NCBI GenBank assembly: GCA_034440135.1
Contig: JAWXBP010000387.1
Span: forward strand, 1-40,085
DNA from: Planctomycetia bacterium
Lineage (GTDB): Bacteria > Planctomycetota > Planctomycetia > Pirellulales > JALHLM01
DNA: 40,085 bases
Reading direction: 5' to 3'
The position numbers and the translations under genes are program-made. The notes below the pieces were generated by a model. That model was not told the origin of the DNA. It ran no database searches and saw only the letters and a list, made by a program, of their open reading frames with translations. This document shows, one piece after another, positions 16,301-24,991 of the stretch. Every line of letters begins with the position of its first letter. Within the stretch, counting starts at the first letter, position 1.

Positions 16301-17412
16301 GCATGGAGCGGCATCGCGGGTCGTCGGATGGAGTCGTCACCGAATACGACCGACTCTTCGAGGCCGGCTTCGTGGCGATCGTCGACAGCGTCGTGCGATT
16401 GGAAACGCGGAGTCAGCGCCCGCTCGACGCCGACAACGAACTGATCGAGGCCCTGCAGGTTGTCTCCGAACCACTGGTCGAACGTTGGCTCAATCATAGT
16501 CGGCGCGTGCGCCTAAGCGTGCTGGAGCGCGTCGTCGACGAACGTCGTTGGAAGGAGCTCGTTGAGTTCATCCGCCGCTTCGGCCGCGATTTGTTTACGC
16601 AACAGTTCTTTCATCCCGGCAACATGCGGGCGATTCTCCATCAGGGCGTCGGCGCGTGGATCGACGGCTGTCTCGAAGCGATCGATACCGGCGAACAGCC
16701 GCGACTCATCGAGGCCATTGCCGAAGGCTACGACCGCGAGCAGGCTGCCAGCACACTGGCGCTCGTGTTGGAAGCGGTGGGCGAGAACTTCGACGTCTAT
16801 CGCGACTTCAACACGACGACGACGCAATCGGACCGCGGCGAGCTGATCTACATGCTGCTTGACCTGCTGCGACTGAAGGCCAGCTACGATCGCTTCGAAT
16901 GGAACCTGAAGCCGGTCACGCTCGCGCACCAGGTCTTGATTCAGGCCGGGCGCACCGCCGCGGCCGAAACGTGGCGGCGCGCGATCGCCGAAAAGACGTC
17001 CGACGTCGCCACCTGGCACTTGAAACGGCTCGCGGAGCTCAATGCGGAATATGGACTGCGACTCGCGACGATTCAGGATCGCCTCGAAGAGCGCTTTGTG
17101 CGCCCACTGGCGATCGACCGGATGCGCGCGTTGATTCGCCCCGCTATGCAGGAAGTCCGCGCGACCGGTACGAGCCCGAGCTTCGAACTACTGGAACATG
17201 AAGTGGTCGAATTCGCCGACGCCCCGACCGGCGCCGGTCTGGACGTGCCGCGCTGGCTCGTCGATCTGGAAGAGGAAATCGCCCGTTCCGAAGAAGCCAC
17301 CGACGCGCCGCCGCTCATCTGGCCGGCGGAACAAGTGCGGCTGACGTGGGAAGAAATCGACCGGCAACTCAAGGAATGGCTGGACGATAAGCGCTTGGCG
17401 GATGACGAGTAA
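13378..17412 (+). CDS. Large conserved-looking helical protein of unknown function (1344 residues)
   Basis: A single open frame of 4035 bases. The start is TTG 13378: a TAG stop lies nine bases upstream in the same frame (13369-13371), and AGGATGA just before the TTG is a plausible ribosome-binding site; the next ATG is at 13450. The protein is mostly alpha-helical, without a signal peptide or clear membrane segments. A central stretch (about residues 721-770) is strongly acidic (DDEEEDVFGAAYDEM, DDGVEGD, TDDEWEREW). Helix-rich segments resemble TPR-like or superhelical scaffolds, for example AAGLATWRRAESAAGDVGFW and RRVRLSVLERVVDERRWKEL, but no repeat can be defined. Codon and amino-acid composition match the neighbours. 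No catalytic motif recognised; a cytosolic scaffold is one guess. Confidence 0.85.
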   Translation: MASDATDVATAIHKLPLNNKLRRQMLARAAAEIGLPQANSYRMDTPTPLTDAPADIDALLGYLNFSSGAPDVRFQRGLNRLFAEIEGNHPQGAWSEVGDMLAARLQAKAGAPGPFSDAGQASGVLRLVFGKLLPAYRAFHADLLFHQTDEALFRPFFLARAFETALSVGGPWDETDRIVAKSIELLNDFLGYRPLATLEGKRIEPYPHEWVRPVPIMLREAGVGAGPYAELIERTFEVLRSTPPEILRQAGFDPELVDELAFDPRAFDFDHPVNKRPNYMFGCWDLNIVDLGGFYRRFVIQQITLDALNERPQHAQGAARDELLFESAVVLAGTILMAAGVSGSGPDAHDSSMTLMKIVAHVAKYRDAYYQDTLARQSGKRGERLQAEAQRNQQPFGAVRQYLNHRLARLRAKQLQHVQLAQLFSRMGQPAASLRQAEVVPVASARLLCQMQCARVTALRSFSLGDVAAGAEHARQMRSLLDRGIQCGAIVDPWNILGFTGNFSLFPAIQNSVVDHRIEVLIDSVEQVFALLTRWESEAAIAGQESLRQEARERSQELAEWWDQFATTEVSNVRSFSGREVTESARQVAAGLATWRRAESAAGDVGFWRKHIHEFRSPKAFGQVVAALLEKHDHVAAMALMMQWLTAAEVPLVDLEHSFHALALRWLRTLWARTDEGTSETKWQLTRKFHDYLEANAEHWWESPRWALNEYSREPGDALSHPNDDEEEDVFGAAYDEMTYRDTTDDGVEGDMVSGGEATDDEWEREWRRVKSRLAMLEGVARWRKLAVELASQSGVAADEMSATTMDWDRQTEDWERGLRELLVSVQQQSIPRPLPTEESLLDYDRRRGLKDQVLHHVGQCLVDANLASIWLRAAAGEDQATSTQRATPPWQASAVALLRAVLRTDANAARACFPEVLARLDAEPILYTPLTKGGDPRKIVASRVFHTLIEYWLESLPRLGLLLESWQLLDTARRMERHRGSSDGVVTEYDRLFEAGFVAIVDSVVRLETRSQRPLDADNELIEALQVVSEPLVERWLNHSRRVRLSVLERVVDERRWKELVEFIRRFGRDLFTQQFFHPGNMRAILHQGVGAWIDGCLEAIDTGEQPRLIEAIAEGYDREQAASTLALVLEAVGENFDVYRDFNTTTTQSDRGELIYMLLDLLRLKASYDRFEWNLKPVTLAHQVLIQAGRTAAAETWRRAIAEKTSDVATWHLKRLAELNAEYGLRLATIQDRLEERFVRPLAIDRMRALIRPAMQEVRATGTSPSFELLEHEVVEFADAPTGAGLDVPRWLVDLEEEIARSEEATDAPPLIWPAEQVRLTWEEIDRQLKEWLDDKRLADDE

Positions 17413-17441
17413 GCCGTCACCCTTTCCACAGACGCAATCAC

Positions 17442-18215
17442 TCAGGACGCCGCAACGGATTGTCTCGTTACGGACGGATGCGCCATTTCCAAACGCCTGC
17501 CCGTATAGACATTGATCGCCGAGCCTTCGATCAAATTCGCGGACTCCGGCGCGCCGCGAAGGACGTCTTGCCATTCTTCGCCATACATCGCGGCCACGTC
17601 GCAATCCCAAGTCACCTCAGTCGTCGGCCAAATCAGCCAGGGTGGATGCTCCACGCGATACTGCTTGGTAGTCCCATCGCGCTGCGCGGTATAGCCCCAG
17701 TAGTTTTCGGTGAAGTATTCCTCGGCCGACTCCGGCGCGGGAATTCGCGGCGCGTTCGCGGTTCGCGCACTCACTTTATTCCAGCGCCCTGCGCGCTTCC
17801 ATGAATACTCCACATGGTCGCCGTCTGCGAGTTGTTGTCCCGTGCATGAATGACGAAAGCGCATTGGGCACGTAACGTAGTTCTCGTTGTACGCGGCGCG
17901 CGCCACCCAAGTCACCGCTGGCAGGGCCACGACCTCGCGAACAAAGCAGACGCCCCGGCTCTCTGGCTCGTCCGGTTGACGCACATAGAACCGCAGATTC
18001 AGCTCTGCGAACGTGCGATGCCCCGGTATTGCCCAGCCGCGCAGTCGAGTGTCGCGAAACATGAACCCCACGATGCTCACATACGGCTGCCCCTGCCAAC
18101 GGTCCAACTCCAGTCCGCGCGGCAAGTATTGCCGCAACAAATCGTCCGGCGCCGGCCAATTGAACATCGCCAGCCAGCGCCATTCCGCCGTGAGAAATAC
18201 TTGACCGTGGTTCAT
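17442..18215 (-). CDS. DUF2071 / YqjF-family protein
   Basis: A 257-residue protein. It opens with FLTAEWRWLAMFNWPAPDDLLRQYLPRGLELD and continues with QPYVSIVGFMFRDTRLRGW, AELNLRFYVR and GVCFVREVVALPA. This is the standard pattern of the YqjF/DUF2071 family (about 240-250 residues), whose fold resembles acetoacetate decarboxylase but whose function is unknown. A later HPPWLIWPTTEVTWDCDVAAMYGEEW segment also fits. The start ATG 18215 has no clear ribosome-binding site. It converges with the 1344-residue gene, with 29 bases between the stops. Confidence 0.85.
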   Translation of the reverse strand: MNHGQVFLTAEWRWLAMFNWPAPDDLLRQYLPRGLELDRWQGQPYVSIVGFMFRDTRLRGWAIPGHRTFAELNLRFYVRQPDEPESRGVCFVREVVALPAVTWVARAAYNENYVTCPMRFRHSCTGQQLADGDHVEYSWKRAGRWNKVSARTANAPRIPAPESAEEYFTENYWGYTAQRDGTTKQYRVEHPPWLIWPTTEVTWDCDVAAMYGEEWQDVLRGAPESANLIEGSAINVYTGRRLEMAHPSVTRQSVAAS

Positions 18216-18522
18216 GGTGCGACCCTAAGAATTGCCTGGCTCAGGGCAACAACCGAAGAAGTCAGGGCGAATTAACGCGGATGCAGTGCCGACTTCTCTC
18301 AGCGGTAACAATTCCCCATCGAGCCTTAAGCGATACCGCCTGGAGCGCTTCGGAATCAACGTTGGCTGCGGTTCTCGCCGCCAGGTAAGGTGTCAATATA
18401 GCGTTTCCACCCTGTTCCCTCGGACCATCGTTTGAGCCAGAATGTGATCGTCCACCGCCGGAACTCCGCCGCATCGTCGTTTTGCGGCGTCAAATCCCAC
18501 TATTCAACCAGGCCCGATATTC
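18216..18522. other. Intergenic region between divergent DUF2071 and GH97 genes
   Basis: About 307 bases. No conserved frame and no strong repeat was seen. It must contain the promoters of both flanking genes, but no boxes stand out. Confidence 0.4.
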
Positions 18523-20556
18523 ATGCGTGATGCGCTCCGCTTGCTAAGTCGTCAATGTCGATCCTGGGAAGGCCGCCTCGCAGGTTTCGTGCTAGCCGTC
18601 GCCTGCCAATGTGTCGTTCAATCGGGCGTCTCCGCTGCGACGCCGCTGACAGCGCGTTCGCCGAACGGCCGTAACGAAATTCAACTTCAAGTCGTCGACG
18701 GTAAGTTGGCCTACGAAGTGCGGCGCGACGGTGAGCCAATCATCGAACCCTCGCTCATTGATCCCGTCATTTCGCCGAACGGCGGACTCGGGTCGGGCAC
18801 CGAACTGGTCGAAGCGCAGCGCGGCGCCATCGACCAAGAATCGCCCTTGAGTTGGGATCGATCGAAAACGCTGCACGACCATTGCACTTATGTCGTGGCG
18901 AACTGCCAAAACGCCGCCAGCGCGACTTGGCAGGTCGAACTCCGCGCGTACGACGATGGCGTGGCGTTCCGCTACCGCATTCCCCGGCAACCCGAGGCAA
19001 AACAAATTGAATTGCTGCGCGAACAAACCGAGTTCAATGTGGCCGGCGCACCCAACGCCCTCTGCAACACCCTAGACGGATTCCGCACTTCGCACGAATC
19101 CCTCTATGAATTCCAGCCACTTTCCCAAGTGCCGACCGGTCGCCTCATCGACTGCCCCATGCTGCTGGTCTGGCCCAGCGGTCAAGCCGCCGCCATCACC
19201 GAAGCCCGCGTCCGTCATTTCGCCGGCATGTATCTCGATCGTCCGGCGAGCGACAAGTCGTTGCTTCGTTCACGACTTTCGCCTTCCTTCCATCGCGACG
19301 ATGCCGCCGTCATCACCGACGAAACTCTGGAAAGCCCCTGGCGCGTCATCCTGCTAGCAGATACGGCCGGCGCACTCCTCGAAAGCAACCTGCTCTTATG
19401 CCTTAACGATCCGCCCCAAGGCGATTTCGCTTGGGCACGCCCCGGCAAGACGACCTTTGACTGGTGGGCGGGCGAATTCGAACTCGACTACCAACTCCCA
19501 CACGTGACCGAAACCTTCGTCAACCGGCACAAAAAATACATCGACTTCTGCGCCCAGCATGGCATCGCCTACCACATGCTCGCTGGCGACGGTCGGCCAT
19601 GGTATCCGCAAACCAGCACTAACTACGCCGCCCCCAGCCCGGACGCGGATGTCCGTAAGCAACGTCCCGAGCTCGATTTGCCCGCCATCTTCGCCTACGC
19701 GCGCGAGCGCGGCGTGGGCATTCGACTATGGGTGCATTGGCAACCGCTCAGCACGCATCTCGAAGAGGCGTTCACGCTCTACGAGCAATGGGGCGTCGCC
19801 GGCCTGATGGTCGATTTCCTCGATCGCGACGATCAGGAGATGATCGAATTCACGGAGCGGCTGCTGGAAAGCGCTGCGCGCCACAAACTCAACATTCAGG
19901 TCCACGGCTCATCGAAATTCAGCGGCGAGCAGCGCACTTTCCCGAACTTGTTCAATCGCGAAGGCGTGCTCAACCTGGAGTACTTGAAGTGGGGCGCGCT
20001 CTGCACGCCCGACCATAACGTCAACGTCGCTTACACGCGCGGACTGGCAGGCCCCGTCGACTACCACCTCGGCGGCTTCCGCTCCGTCTCGCGCGCCGCC
20101 TTCAAGCCTGAGGTGCTCTCGCCGGTCGTATTGGGCACGCGCTGCCATCACATGGCACTCTATCTGGTCTACGAGAACCCGATGCCGATGCTCGCGGATC
20201 GCCCCGACCACTACGAAGGTCAGCCCGGGTTCGACTTCCTCTGCAAAATGCCGTCGACTTGGGATGAAACGCGCTTCGTCGCCGGCGAACCTGGTCAATA
20301 CGTCGTCCTGGCCCGGCGAAGCGGGAAGTCGTGGTTCCTCGGCGGTATCACGAACTGGACGCCGCGCACGTTGGACGTACCGCTGACGTTCCTCGGTGAG
20401 GGCGAATTCACTCTGTCGCTCAACGCCGACGGCTCCATGGACGAGGAACAACCCAACAAGATCACCGAATCGCAACAATCAGCCACCGCCACTACCACAC
20501 TCAAAGTATCCCTCGCCCCCGGCGGCGGTTTTATCGGCCGCCTGGCGCCGCAGTGA
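18523..20556 (+). CDS. Glycoside hydrolase family 97 enzyme, exported
   Basis: A 677-residue protein. Residues 20-39 are a hydrophobic export signal (LAGFVLAVACQCVVQSGVSA). The N-terminal beta-sandwich starts LTARSPNGRNEIQLQVVDGK, typical of GH97. The barrel domain has GIAYHMLAGDGRPWYPQ, VGIRLWVHWQPLSTHLEEAF, GVAGLMVDFLDRDDQEMIEF and VHGSSKFSGEQRTFPNLFNREG then VLNLEYLKWG, all family hallmarks. Asp431 in VDFLDRDDQ sits where retaining GH97 members (alpha-galactosidase type) carry the nucleophile, so a retaining enzyme is more likely than the inverting SusB type; that is inference. A C-terminal beta domain (about 580-677) follows. Substrate: probably an alpha-linked sugar. Single gene, no sugar transporter beside it. 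Confidence 0.88.
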   Translation: MRDALRLLSRQCRSWEGRLAGFVLAVACQCVVQSGVSAATPLTARSPNGRNEIQLQVVDGKLAYEVRRDGEPIIEPSLIDPVISPNGGLGSGTELVEAQRGAIDQESPLSWDRSKTLHDHCTYVVANCQNAASATWQVELRAYDDGVAFRYRIPRQPEAKQIELLREQTEFNVAGAPNALCNTLDGFRTSHESLYEFQPLSQVPTGRLIDCPMLLVWPSGQAAAITEARVRHFAGMYLDRPASDKSLLRSRLSPSFHRDDAAVITDETLESPWRVILLADTAGALLESNLLLCLNDPPQGDFAWARPGKTTFDWWAGEFELDYQLPHVTETFVNRHKKYIDFCAQHGIAYHMLAGDGRPWYPQTSTNYAAPSPDADVRKQRPELDLPAIFAYARERGVGIRLWVHWQPLSTHLEEAFTLYEQWGVAGLMVDFLDRDDQEMIEFTERLLESAARHKLNIQVHGSSKFSGEQRTFPNLFNREGVLNLEYLKWGALCTPDHNVNVAYTRGLAGPVDYHLGGFRSVSRAAFKPEVLSPVVLGTRCHHMALYLVYENPMPMLADRPDHYEGQPGFDFLCKMPSTWDETRFVAGEPGQYVVLARRSGKSWFLGGITNWTPRTLDVPLTFLGEGEFTLSLNADGSMDEEQPNKITESQQSATATTTLKVSLAPGGGFIGRLAPQ

Positions 20557-20582
20557 CGCGTCGTTCCACATGAATCAGCAGG

Positions 20583-20717
20583 AACCACGAAAAGCACGAG
20601 CGGCGGAGTGCAGCATGGCGATTGCATTCCAAACAAACGAGTCTCCGCCAAATGTGTGTTTCGAAACGACATCCACGCCTCTACCCAAGGTTCGTGTCTT
20701 TCGTGCTTTTCGTGGTT
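20583..20717. repeat. Inverted-repeat element, AACCACGAAAAGCACGA arms
   Basis: AACCACGAAAAGCACGA (20583-20599) and its exact reverse complement (20701-20717) enclose about 100 bases with no supported gene. A related element lies at 29204-29338, so at least two copies of this family occur in the window. It lies between the GH97 and ferredoxin genes. Confidence 0.75.
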
Positions 20718-20835
20718 GCCTCTTTACCCCCAAAGAAAAGCATTCGCCTGTCAAGCACTTGGCGAATCCCGCTCAACCGCTAAGTTAGGGGCTCAAGCCA
20801 GCAATACACCCACGAGCTAGCCAAGGGAGCCAGTC

Positions 20836-21192
20836 ATGCCGAAGTTAACCGTCGAGGGAGTAGGCGAGTTCGAAGTTCCCGCCGGCAAGCGACTCGTGCT
20901 CGCCCTGACGGAAGAAGCCGGCATCGACCAGTTGCACGCCTGCGGCGGCAATGCGCGCTGCACGACCTGCCGCGTCGAGTTCCTCGCGGGCGAGCCGGAT
21001 CGCATCACCGTCGCCGAACGGGACGTCCTCGCGGCGAAAGGTCTGTCCGCGGTGCGACTGAGCTGCCAGATCGCCTGCGATCACGATATGTCGGTCCGGG
21101 CCACCAGCCGTTTGGAAGGCAGCGGCCGCAAAGACGCCGGACACGCCCCGGCCGCCGAAATCCAGCCCGCGCCGGAATGGGTCAGCAAGTAA
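20836..21192 (+). CDS. 2Fe-2S ferredoxin (plant/adrenodoxin-type fold)
   Basis: A 118-residue protein from ATG 20836 with an AAGGGAG site upstream. The iron-sulfur ligands are Cys36, Cys42, Cys45 and Cys77 (ACGGNARCTTC then RLSCQ), the C-x5-C-x2-C...C pattern of [2Fe-2S] ferredoxins. The domain covers about residues 3-90; a flexible Ala/Pro-rich tail follows (about 92-118). It is a cytosolic electron carrier; the partner is not evident. The P450 gene 2.4 kb away could in principle use such a carrier but is not in the same unit. Confidence 0.9.
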   Translation: MPKLTVEGVGEFEVPAGKRLVLALTEEAGIDQLHACGGNARCTTCRVEFLAGEPDRITVAERDVLAAKGLSAVRLSCQIACDHDMSVRATSRLEGSGRKDAGHAPAAEIQPAPEWVSK

Positions 21193-21215
21193 ATTGCAGC
21201 GGGTCGCCGCGAGAT

Positions 21216-21500
21216 CTAGTGCTTGTAAATCTTGTGCTGCGGGCGGCCCGAGAGAATCTGCTCCTTGCCCCAGCTTGTCACGTCTTTGAACGCCTGGCTG
21301 TGAATGAAATCGAGGAAGGCCTGCTCCTCCGACCACTCGCTGGTGATCAGGTACGAGGCGTCGTCGCTGACGTCTTTCCAGAGCGTCGAGCTGGTGTGCC
21401 CTTCGGCGGCCTTCAAAGCCGTGATCACGGCGGCGAACTTCTCTTCGAAATCAGCCTGTTTGCCCGGAAGTACGTGATAATTCATGCCGACGGTGATCAT
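21216..21500 (-). CDS. Antibiotic biosynthesis monooxygenase (ABM)-fold protein
   Basis: A 94-residue protein, the typical single-domain ABM length. It begins ITVGMNYHVLPGKQADFEEKF and continues with EGHTSSTLWKDV, SYLITSEWSEEQAFLDFIHS and FKDV, the usual dimeric ferredoxin-like ABM pattern. Members include quinol and heme monooxygenases and many of unknown role. The start ATG 21500 has AGGAG about 11 bases upstream on the minus strand. It converges with the ferredoxin gene (23 bases apart). Confidence 0.85.
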   Translation of the reverse strand: MITVGMNYHVLPGKQADFEEKFAAVITALKAAEGHTSSTLWKDVSDDASYLITSEWSEEQAFLDFIHSQAFKDVTSWGKEQILSGRPQHKIYKH

Positions 21501-21686
21501 GCTGAAAGGCGCTCCTGCTGAAGGTTCATGGACGAATGATCGACACTGTCGGATCAGCGGCGATTCTATCAGTCCGCCGGGAAGGCCACTAGCACGCGCC
21601 GATTGAATGGGCGTCGCGTCGCGGTTAATCTATCCGTTGCTCACCAACCGGCCTTCCCGCCGCATTTCTTCCCCGCTGGTGCGTCC

Positions 21687-22595
21687 ATGCCGATTCATTT
21701 GCCCGCCGTCGGTCGTCGTCAGTTTCTGCGCACATCGGTTGCCGCCGGTGTCGGGCTGCTGACTGTGCGGTGGACCAAGGCGGACGCCCTCGCCGCCGAC
21801 GGCGAAAGTTGGGCCCTGCTCTCCGACACACACCTCTCGGGCGATCGCGACGAAATCAAGAACGAGGTGCATCTCTTCAAGAACCTCGACCAGGTCTTGA
21901 ACGAAGTGCGCGGGCTGCCGCAACGACCCTCGGGCCTCCTCGTCAACGGCGACCTGGCCATGCTCGATGGGCAGCCAGCCGACTATCAGTTGCTAGCGGA
22001 AATGATGAGCACCGTCACGGCCGCCGACATCCCCGTACACTTGTCGCTGGGAAACCACGATCACCGTGAGAACTTCTGGCAAGCAATTGCCAACCAAAAG
22101 GCCCCGCAGCCGCCAGTCGAATCCCGGCAGATCACCGTCATCGAATCACCGCGCGTAAATTGGCTGCTGCTCGATTCCCTGGTCACGACCAATGAGGCGC
22201 CAGGCACGCTGGGCGAAACGCAATTGCATTGGCTGGTCACCGCGCTCGACGCGCAGCCCGACAAGCCAGCCATCGTCATGGTCCACCACAATCCCGATCC
22301 GAAGAACCCCAAGAGTTCGGCGCTGACGGATACTGACGCGCTGTTCGAGATCCTGCTCCCGCGCCGGCAAGTGAAAGCCTACGTCTTCGGTCACACGCAC
22401 CACTGGAGTCATCGCGAGTATGAAGGGATCCACTTCGTCAACCTGCCGCCGACGGCCTATCCATTTCAAGCTGGCGACCCGAACGGCTGGGTGCATTGCA
22501 CGCTGAACGACCACGGCGCGAAATTCGAACTCCGCGCAATCGACGCCAAGCACCCCAAGCAAGGCGAAACGCTAGACTTGAAATGGCGCACGTGA
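21687..22595 (+). CDS. Tat-exported metallophosphoesterase (calcineurin-like)
   Basis: A 302-residue protein from ATG 21687. A twin-arginine signal is present (RRQFLRTSVAAGVGLLTV, residues 10-27). Metal-binding motifs of the calcineurin-like fold are in order: Asp47 and His49 in LLSDTHLS, LVNGDLAM, LSLGNHDHREN, VMVHHNPDP and YVFGHTHHW. All five metal motifs are intact, so an active di-metal phosphoesterase is expected in the periplasm. The substrate is unknown. The longer frame starting at TTG 21603 is not favoured. Confidence 0.88.
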   Translation: MPIHLPAVGRRQFLRTSVAAGVGLLTVRWTKADALAADGESWALLSDTHLSGDRDEIKNEVHLFKNLDQVLNEVRGLPQRPSGLLVNGDLAMLDGQPADYQLLAEMMSTVTAADIPVHLSLGNHDHRENFWQAIANQKAPQPPVESRQITVIESPRVNWLLLDSLVTTNEAPGTLGETQLHWLVTALDAQPDKPAIVMVHHNPDPKNPKSSALTDTDALFEILLPRRQVKAYVFGHTHHWSHREYEGIHFVNLPPTAYPFQAGDPNGWVHCTLNDHGAKFELRAIDAKHPKQGETLDLKWRT

Positions 22596-22702
22596 AGTTG
22601 GCCCATGGATGGTTTCGCCGACAGGAGGCGATGCTGGTCAGAGCAGGCGACTCGGGCGTCGTGGCTACAACACTCAATCGCAGTCTTCGATATTGAAAAG
22701 CG

Positions 22703-23554
22703 ATGATCGACCGAAGCTTGACGATTAACGATGTCGCCGTGCCTCGCTTCCTCTACGGAACTGCGTGGAAGGAAGACCGCACGCAGCCGCTCACCGAGCT
22801 GGCGCTGCAGCAGGGATTTCGCGGCATCGACACCGCCAACCAGCGCCGCCACTATCACGAGGCGGCCGTCGGGCAGGCCATCGCGGCGTCGATCGCCACC
22901 GGCCTCGTCATCCGCGACGATCTGTTCCTGCAAACCAAGTTCACCTTCCGTGCCGGGCAAGATCATCGCCTGCCCTACAATCCCGAGTCTCCAATCGCCG
23001 AACAGGTCGCGCAGTCGTTCGCGAGCTCGTTGCAGCATTTCGGCGTCGAACGTATCGATTCCTATGTCTTGCATGGGCCTTCGACGTCCGTCGGACTGAC
23101 GGCCGACGACTGGGCCGCCTGGCGAGCCATGGAAGGCATTCACAACAGCGGTCGTGTACGCCTGCTTGGTGTCAGCAACGTGTCACTCGAACAACTTCAA
23201 CTCCTCTGCCAGCAAGCACGGATCCGTCCCAGTTTCGTGCAGAACCGTTGCTTCGCAGTTCGGGGCTGGGATCACGATGTCCGCGCCTTCTGTGCGGACA
23301 ATCGCATCGTCTATCAGGGCTTTTCGCTGTTGACGGCGAATCGCAATGTGCTGGCCGCGCCTGCAATCGCAAGTATCGCGCAACGCCACAATCGCACCAT
23401 CGCCCAAATCGTGTTCCGCTTCGCTCTCGAAGTCGGCATGCTTCCCCTGACTGGCACGACGGACCAAGAGCATATGAAATCCGATCTCGATATCTTCGAC
23501 TTCCGATTAGAACCGAGCGAAGTCGAGGAGATCCTTCATATCGGCATTCGCTGA
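22703..23554 (+). CDS. Aldo/keto reductase
   Basis: A 283-residue NADPH-dependent oxidoreductase with the (beta/alpha)8 AKR fold. The catalytic tetrad is visible: Asp43 (GIDTAN), Tyr51 (RRHYHEAAVG), Lys79 (LQTKFTF) and His124 (YVLHGP). GRVRLLGVSNVSLEQLQLL and the C-terminal LPLTGTTDQEHMKSDLDIFDF fit the cofactor-binding end. In place of the usual polar segment near Asn/Gln it has PSFVQNRCFA, still acceptable for the family. The start ATG 22703 has only a weak AAAAGCG upstream. Cytosolic; carbonyl substrate unknown. Confidence 0.9.
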   Translation: MIDRSLTINDVAVPRFLYGTAWKEDRTQPLTELALQQGFRGIDTANQRRHYHEAAVGQAIAASIATGLVIRDDLFLQTKFTFRAGQDHRLPYNPESPIAEQVAQSFASSLQHFGVERIDSYVLHGPSTSVGLTADDWAAWRAMEGIHNSGRVRLLGVSNVSLEQLQLLCQQARIRPSFVQNRCFAVRGWDHDVRAFCADNRIVYQGFSLLTANRNVLAAPAIASIAQRHNRTIAQIVFRFALEVGMLPLTGTTDQEHMKSDLDIFDFRLEPSEVEEILHIGIR

Positions 23555-23600
23555 GCGCAACAACGCGCCCAAAGGCGACGCGCTGCAGGCGAGCCGCGCC

Positions 23601-24851
23601 TCACACGCAAACCGGTAGCGCCGCCAATCCGCGCGAGCCAAACCGCTTCGTGTAACGCACGTCTTCACGTCGCCCGGCCAGCCGCAGATTCGGGAAGCGC
23701 GTGAACAACTGCCGCAGCGCGACCTCCGTCTCCATCACGGCCAATTTCGCGCCCAGGCAGTAGTGAATCCCGGCCCCGAGCGCCAGATGGCGGTTCGGCT
23801 GGCGATGCAAATCCAACGTCTCGGCGTGCGCAAAATACTGCGGATCGAAATTTGCCGCCGCCAAAAACGCCAGCACCATCTCGCCTTTGCCGATTGCCTG
23901 ACCTTGTAATTCCAAGTCCTCGCGCGCATACCGCGGCTTGGTGGTCTGGGCAAACGAAAGGTATCGAAACAACTCCGGCACCGCGGTCTCGACCAGGCGC
24001 CAATCCTCGCGCAACTCTCGAAACTGCTCCGGATGATCCAACAGTATTAACGCGCTGCCGGCGATCTGATGCAGCGTCGTCTCGTGCCCGGCGACCAGCA
24101 GCAGAAACACCATCGCCACCAACTCGTCTTCGTTCAGCCGATCCCCCGCCGCTTCCACGTGAATCAGCGCCGACAACAACCCGTCGCGGGGCCGGGCGCG
24201 TTGCCGCACAATCTCCTCGCGCACGTAATTCAATAGTTTTGACAGCCCGCTCAATGCCCGCACAATTCCCAGAATGTTCGTCACCACGCCGAATCGCGAC
24301 GCCCAGCGCGTGAACTGCGCGCGATCTTCTTGAGGCAGGCCCAACAATTCGCAGATCACGGACAGCGGGAAAGGCCGCGCGAAATGCGTAATCAAATCGA
24401 CGCCTGACGGATTGCGACGCGCTTCCACGGCGAATTGGTCGAGCGCATCGGTTGCGAGCGCTTCCAATCGAGGCCTGAGCGACTCAACCTGTTGCCGTTG
24501 AAACGCCTGATCCACCAGATTCCGCAGCCGTCGATGGTCTGGCTCGTCCTTGGCCAGCATCTGCATTCGCAACGGCTGCAAACGCTTAGGCAGGCACCGT
24601 AGTAGCAATCCCATCCCCGAATGTCCCGCCGTCGTTGGATTCTGCAAGTACCGAGTGTGATCTCTCAGTAAATCGTTCACCGCCTCATAACTGGTCGCCG
24701 CCCAGACCTGGCCGAACAACGGGACGCGCACCCGAATCACCTGCCCGGCCTCGCGCATCCGCGCCAACGTCGGAAACGGATTCGCTTTGAACGCTTGCGA
24801 GGTGAGGTCGAAACGCATCGCCGCCGGATTTTGCACTGCCGTCTCCTGCAT
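23601..24851 (-). CDS. Cytochrome P450
   Basis: A 416-residue protein if started at ATG 24851; the open frame reaches 24902 and another Met lies at 24818, so the start is uncertain. P450 hallmarks are all present: the C-helix DEPDHRRLR, the I-helix AGHETT, ExxR as ELFR (VPELFRYL), and the heme loop LGAGIHYCLGAKLA with proximal Cys365. There is no N-terminal membrane anchor, so it is a soluble bacterial class I-type enzyme needing separate electron carriers. No terpene, polyketide or other biosynthetic genes lie beside it, so the substrate cannot be inferred. It is divergent from cydA with a 140-base gap. Confidence 0.92.
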   Translation of the reverse strand: MQETAVQNPAAMRFDLTSQAFKANPFPTLARMREAGQVIRVRVPLFGQVWAATSYEAVNDLLRDHTRYLQNPTTAGHSGMGLLLRCLPKRLQPLRMQMLAKDEPDHRRLRNLVDQAFQRQQVESLRPRLEALATDALDQFAVEARRNPSGVDLITHFARPFPLSVICELLGLPQEDRAQFTRWASRFGVVTNILGIVRALSGLSKLLNYVREEIVRQRARPRDGLLSALIHVEAAGDRLNEDELVAMVFLLLVAGHETTLHQIAGSALILLDHPEQFRELREDWRLVETAVPELFRYLSFAQTTKPRYAREDLELQGQAIGKGEMVLAFLAAANFDPQYFAHAETLDLHRQPNRHLALGAGIHYCLGAKLAVMETEVALRQLFTRFPNLRLAGRREDVRYTKRFGSRGLAALPVCV

Positions 24852-24991
24852 GGGCTGTCGCCTGAATGCGGCGCATTGTACCACGCGGGCGCTCGCGCTC
24901 ATCGCCGCTTATGAGCAGGCGAAAAAGGTCTACAATAACGTCGTCTCTTGACTTGGACAGGTTCGACGCACCGTCGGTTCACCTACCCGCC

